Positions 14,601-16,545 of a stretch of 16,545 nt of DNA are shown here, piece by piece. Position 1 is the stretch's first letter. Every line of letters begins with the position of its first letter. The position numbers and the translations under genes were made by a program. The notes beneath the pieces are model-generated. The model did no database searches. It worked only from the letters and a program-made list of their open reading frames with translations, and was not told the origin of the DNA. Origin of the DNA: Lachnospiraceae bacterium UBA1755 (GTDB lineage: Bacteria; Bacillota; Clostridia; Lachnospirales; Lachnospiraceae); assembly GCA_002314805.1 (NCBI GenBank), contig DCHJ01000013.1:5862-22406 (forward strand). The letters run 5' to 3'.

Positions 14601-15929
14601 TTAATATCCGAATTTCTTTCGCTTTATGATCCAGAAGAAAACAGTCAAGGCTGCTGCAACTATTTCCGCAAATACACAGGAATACCAGATGCCATCCACC
14701 CCCATAATCATAGGCAGCAGTATTACTGCTCCAAGCTCAAATACCACAGTTCTCAAGAAAGATATTGCCGCAGAAGTGAGCCCGTCGTTTAGTGCCGTAA
14801 AGAAGGATGAACCATAAATCGGGATGGCAGCAAACAGGAACACGAATGAGAATATCCGGAATGCATGTATCGTAAGATCCATAAGTTCTGCATCATAGCT
14901 TACGAACAAACCCGAAAGAGGTTTTGCAAGAAGCTCGCCGCACAGAAGCATGATGATGGCTGTAATGGTTATTATACGTATGCTCTTCACCAGAATGCCA
15001 TGCAGCTCAGCCTTGTTACCGGCACCGTAGTGATAGCTTACTACAGGTGCTGTACCGACAGCGTATCCGATGAAAACAGCAATGAAAATGAAGTTTACAT
15101 ACATGAGTATTCCGTAAGCGGCTACTCCGTCTTCACCCAGGAATCTCATCAGCTGGGAATTAAATACCATTCCTACAAGACTCATGGATATTCCGGAAAC
15201 AAATTCTGATAATCCATTGAAGAGTGTCCTGCCGAGATAACTGAGCTTATACAATGGCTTTCCTATCATGAGAAGACTGTCATTTTTTCTGAGAAAAAAT
15301 ACCAGTGGTACTACTCCGCCGACAAACTGACTGGCCACAGTGGCCCATGAAGCTCCCGCGATTCCCCAGCGAAACACACCCACAAACAGCCAGTCGAGAA
15401 TCATATTCATTATTCCTGCTGCAAGGGTCACATAGAGACCCAACTTTGGTTTTTCAGCCAAAGGGCAGAAGCTGTGAAATTCAAACTGAAGCATGACGGC
15501 AGGGAGTCCTGCCATGCCTATCTGAGCATATATTTTGCAGAGGGAGACCATTTCTTCATCTGCACCCAGAAGCATGGCTACCGGTCCTGCCGTAAAAAAT
15601 CCAATGATTGCTATGATGATGCCGGAGAAAATAGTGAAATACACCAGCATAGAGAAGATGCCGTTGGCTTCATCCTTCCTGCCTTCGCCCAGCTTAAGAC
15701 CAATGAGGGCGCAGCCTCCGGCACCAACCATAAAGCCAAGCTCACCAACTATCATCAGAAATGGCATGATGAAATTGACTGCGGCAAAGGCAGCCTTGCC
15801 CGCATAGTTGGATACAAAAAAACCATCCACAACTCCATAGATGGATGTAAAGACCATCATGAGTATGGAAGGCATTGAAAACTTTAGCAATTTTCCGGTT
15901 GTAAAATGATCTGATAATTGAATTGGCAT
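14601..15929 (-). CDS. MATE-family multidrug/cation exporter
   Basis: A 442-residue integral membrane protein with about twelve hydrophobic segments in two halves, the size and layout of MATE transporters (NorM/DinF/MepA group). Typical marks are TTGKLLKFSMPSI at the start, IYGVVDGFFVSNYAGKAAFAAVN (key part VVDGFFVSNYAG), GAGGCALIGLKLGEG, and YAVGTAPVVSYHYGAGN in the second half. These proteins export organic cations or metabolites using a Na+ or H+ gradient. The start has TAAGGA nine bases upstream. It lies 95 nt before the NagB-like gene on the same strand and may partly read into it, but nothing ties it to the sugar pathway by function. No terminator was found after its stop. Confidence 0.93.
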   Translation of the reverse strand: MPIQLSDHFTTGKLLKFSMPSILMMVFTSIYGVVDGFFVSNYAGKAAFAAVNFIMPFLMIVGELGFMVGAGGCALIGLKLGEGRKDEANGIFSMLVYFTIFSGIIIAIIGFFTAGPVAMLLGADEEMVSLCKIYAQIGMAGLPAVMLQFEFHSFCPLAEKPKLGLYVTLAAGIMNMILDWLFVGVFRWGIAGASWATVASQFVGGVVPLVFFLRKNDSLLMIGKPLYKLSYLGRTLFNGLSEFVSGISMSLVGMVFNSQLMRFLGEDGVAAYGILMYVNFIFIAVFIGYAVGTAPVVSYHYGAGNKAELHGILVKSIRIITITAIIMLLCGELLAKPLSGLFVSYDAELMDLTIHAFRIFSFVFLFAAIPIYGSSFFTALNDGLTSAAISFLRTVVFELGAVILLPMIMGVDGIWYSCVFAEIVAAALTVFFWIIKRKKFGY

Positions 15930-15948
15930 AATACAGAATCCTTACAAA

Positions 15949-15994
15949 GCGGCTGCAAAACCGCTTAGAAAACCCCGCGTGTGCGGGAGCCTTG
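15949..15994 (-). terminator. Second copy of the tRNA-distal terminator repeat
   Basis: Near-identical to 16049-16095, exactly 100 bp away. It has the hairpin CCCGC-GTGT-GCGGG (15974-15987) with TTTT on its minus-strand 3' side, and a second small hairpin GCGG/CCGC. It lies between the first terminator and the MATE start codon, so it may act as a back-up stop. Confidence 0.6.
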
Positions 15995-16048
15995 CACCTC
16001 TGCTTCAATACCGCACTCTATTCCTCGCGTTCGCGAAAGTCTCGCGCA

Positions 16049-16095
16049 GCGGCTACAAAACCGCATAAAAAAACCCCGCGTGTGCGGGAGCCTTG
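16049..16095 (-). terminator. Rho-independent terminator of tRNA-Trp
   Basis: On the minus strand CCCGC-ACAC-GCGGG (16075-16088) is followed by GTTTTTTT, about 15 nt after the tRNA end. A second short stem, GCGG/CCGC, lies beyond the T-run. The whole 47-nt element is repeated at 15949-15994. Confidence 0.85.
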
Positions 16096-16103
16096 ATATC
16101 GAG

Positions 16104-16174
16104 CAGGGGAAGAGGGGCTCGAACCCCCATTTGCGGTTTTGGAGACCGCTGCTCTACCATTGAACTATTCCCCT
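16104..16174 (-). tRNA. tRNA-Trp (anticodon CCA)
   Basis: A complete 71-nt cloverleaf: acceptor AGGGGAA/TTCCCCT (16174-16168 with 16111-16105), D arm GTTC-AATGGTA-GAGC, anticodon stem GCGGT/ACCGC with loop CTCCAAA (anticodon CCA), a 4-nt variable loop, T arm GGGGG-TTCGAGC-CCCTC, and discriminator G. The 3' CCA is not encoded. Its promoter is at 16205-16233 and its terminator at 16049-16095, so it is transcribed singly. Confidence 0.97.
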
Positions 16175-16413
16175 AAAACGAATGCCTGTTTTGGGCACTC
16201 GATTATATTATCACATTCTTTCACCAGTGTCAAATACAACAATATGATAAATGGCAGCATGTTCACCATTATTATTATGCACTTAAGCAGGTTAAAGCTG
16301 CCTGATGTTCCTCCATACAAATAGAATGTCTCTACGAATATTGACATCATGCCATAACACACAGCTGTAAGTATTGCCAATAGTATTCCCTGTGATTTAC
16401 TGTCATTTTCCAT
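16165..16413 (-). pseudogene. Truncated EamA/DMT-family transporter fragment
   Basis: An 82-residue frame with a ribosome site (TAAGGA) and two membrane segments, GILLAILTAVCYGMMSIFVE and, after YGGTSGSFNLLK, CIIIMVNMLPFIILLYLTLV. This resembles the first two helices of drug/metabolite transporters, which normally have about ten helices and 280-300 residues. The frame then crosses the tRNA promoter (16205-16233) and its stop codon lies inside the tRNA gene, so the last 15 or so residues are encoded by tRNA control DNA. It is probably the 5' remnant of a longer gene cut off at the tRNA locus. A short functional membrane protein cannot be excluded, because the start signals are intact and it follows another gene by 13 nt. 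Confidence 0.6.
16205..16233 (-). promoter_or_regulatory. tRNA-Trp promoter
   Basis: Minus-strand consensus TTGACA (16228-16233), 17 bp, then TAATAT (16205-16210), overlapping a TATAAT at 16202-16207. It ends about 30 nt before the mature tRNA 5' end and lies inside the reading frame of the transporter fragment. Confidence 0.7.
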
Positions 16414-16426
16414 ATACAGTCCTTAA

Positions 16427-16545
16427 TTATGAAGATTTATGCAGTGCATCCACAGTCTCAGATATCCATTCGCCATAATAGTCATAGGGCTCCTGCGACC
16501 ACCAGTCAAGCAGTTTATTGATCTGCTCCCTGTCATCTTCTATCG
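16427..16545 (-). CDS. 3' end of an unidentified gene
   Basis: The frame is open from the window edge and encodes a 39-residue C-terminus ending WISETVDALHKSS before TAA. It is acidic and rich in Trp/Tyr (LLDWWSQEPYDYYGEW). The stop is 13 nt before the start of the transporter fragment, so the two were probably co-transcribed. I do not recognise the family. Confidence 0.6.
   Translation of the reverse strand, partial: IEDDREQINKLLDWWSQEPYDYYGEWISETVDALHKSS

Noticed and set aside
15995..16048. Decayed tRNA between the two terminator copies
   Set aside because: Only a short CTATTCC-type match to tRNA-Trp; no stems can be paired to a cloverleaf.

Overview
The window looks like chromosomal DNA from a Gram-positive Clostridia, most likely a Lachnospiraceae-type gut or rumen bacterium. 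This is an inference from the AGGAGG ribosome sites, the lipoprotein signal with an Ala/Glu/Thr-rich linker, the clostridial type of thymidylate synthase, and the two-component style of the regulators. I see no transposase, integrase, phage gene or CRISPR array.

Layout from left to right. Positions 59-907 (minus) hold thyA. Positions 908-1146 hold two different tandem repeats (29-bp and 17-bp units). A five-gene minus-strand operon follows, transcribed from 7262 down to 1147: a PIG-L/LmbE deacetylase, an RbsC-type permease, an RbsA-type ATPase, a sugar-binding lipoprotein, and a cytoplasmic neutral-ceramidase-like hydrolase. A cupin-AraC regulator (7436-8311, plus) diverges from this operon. 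Next comes a minus-strand L-fucose/L-arabinose-isomerase-like gene (10028-8652). It diverges from a PocR-domain AraC regulator (10208-11068, plus), which is followed by an amidohydrolase-2 gene (11113-12156). Then a minus-strand pair, a NagB-like sugar-phosphate isomerase/deaminase homologue (14505-13555) and a NahK-like anomeric sugar kinase (13537-12476), is preceded by a MATE exporter (15929-14601). The right end has repeated terminators, tRNA-Trp(CCA), a truncated EamA/DMT transporter gene that runs into the tRNA, and the 3' end of an unidentified gene.

From about 1147 to 14505 the genes read as an accessory carbohydrate-use locus. The parts are: one importer, two putative amide/ester-cleaving enzymes (PIG-L and ceramidase fold), an aldose/ketose-isomerase-like protein, a metal hydrolase, a kinase whose closest recognisable relatives are N-acetylhexosamine 1-kinases, a NagB relative, and two AraC regulators placed at divergent promoters. 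The combination suggests catabolism of an N-acylated amino sugar or related conjugate. Several of the enzymes depart from their families at key residues: the NagB-like protein has Met where NagB has a catalytic Asp and lacks the Ser/Thr phosphate loop. The true substrate may therefore be unusual. The pathway order is inference and no substrate can be read from the sequence.

ORFs on the strand opposite to these genes are treated as shadows and left out. Stretches over 300 bases without a gene (8312-8651 and 12157-12475) hold only terminator hairpins and degenerate direct repeats.
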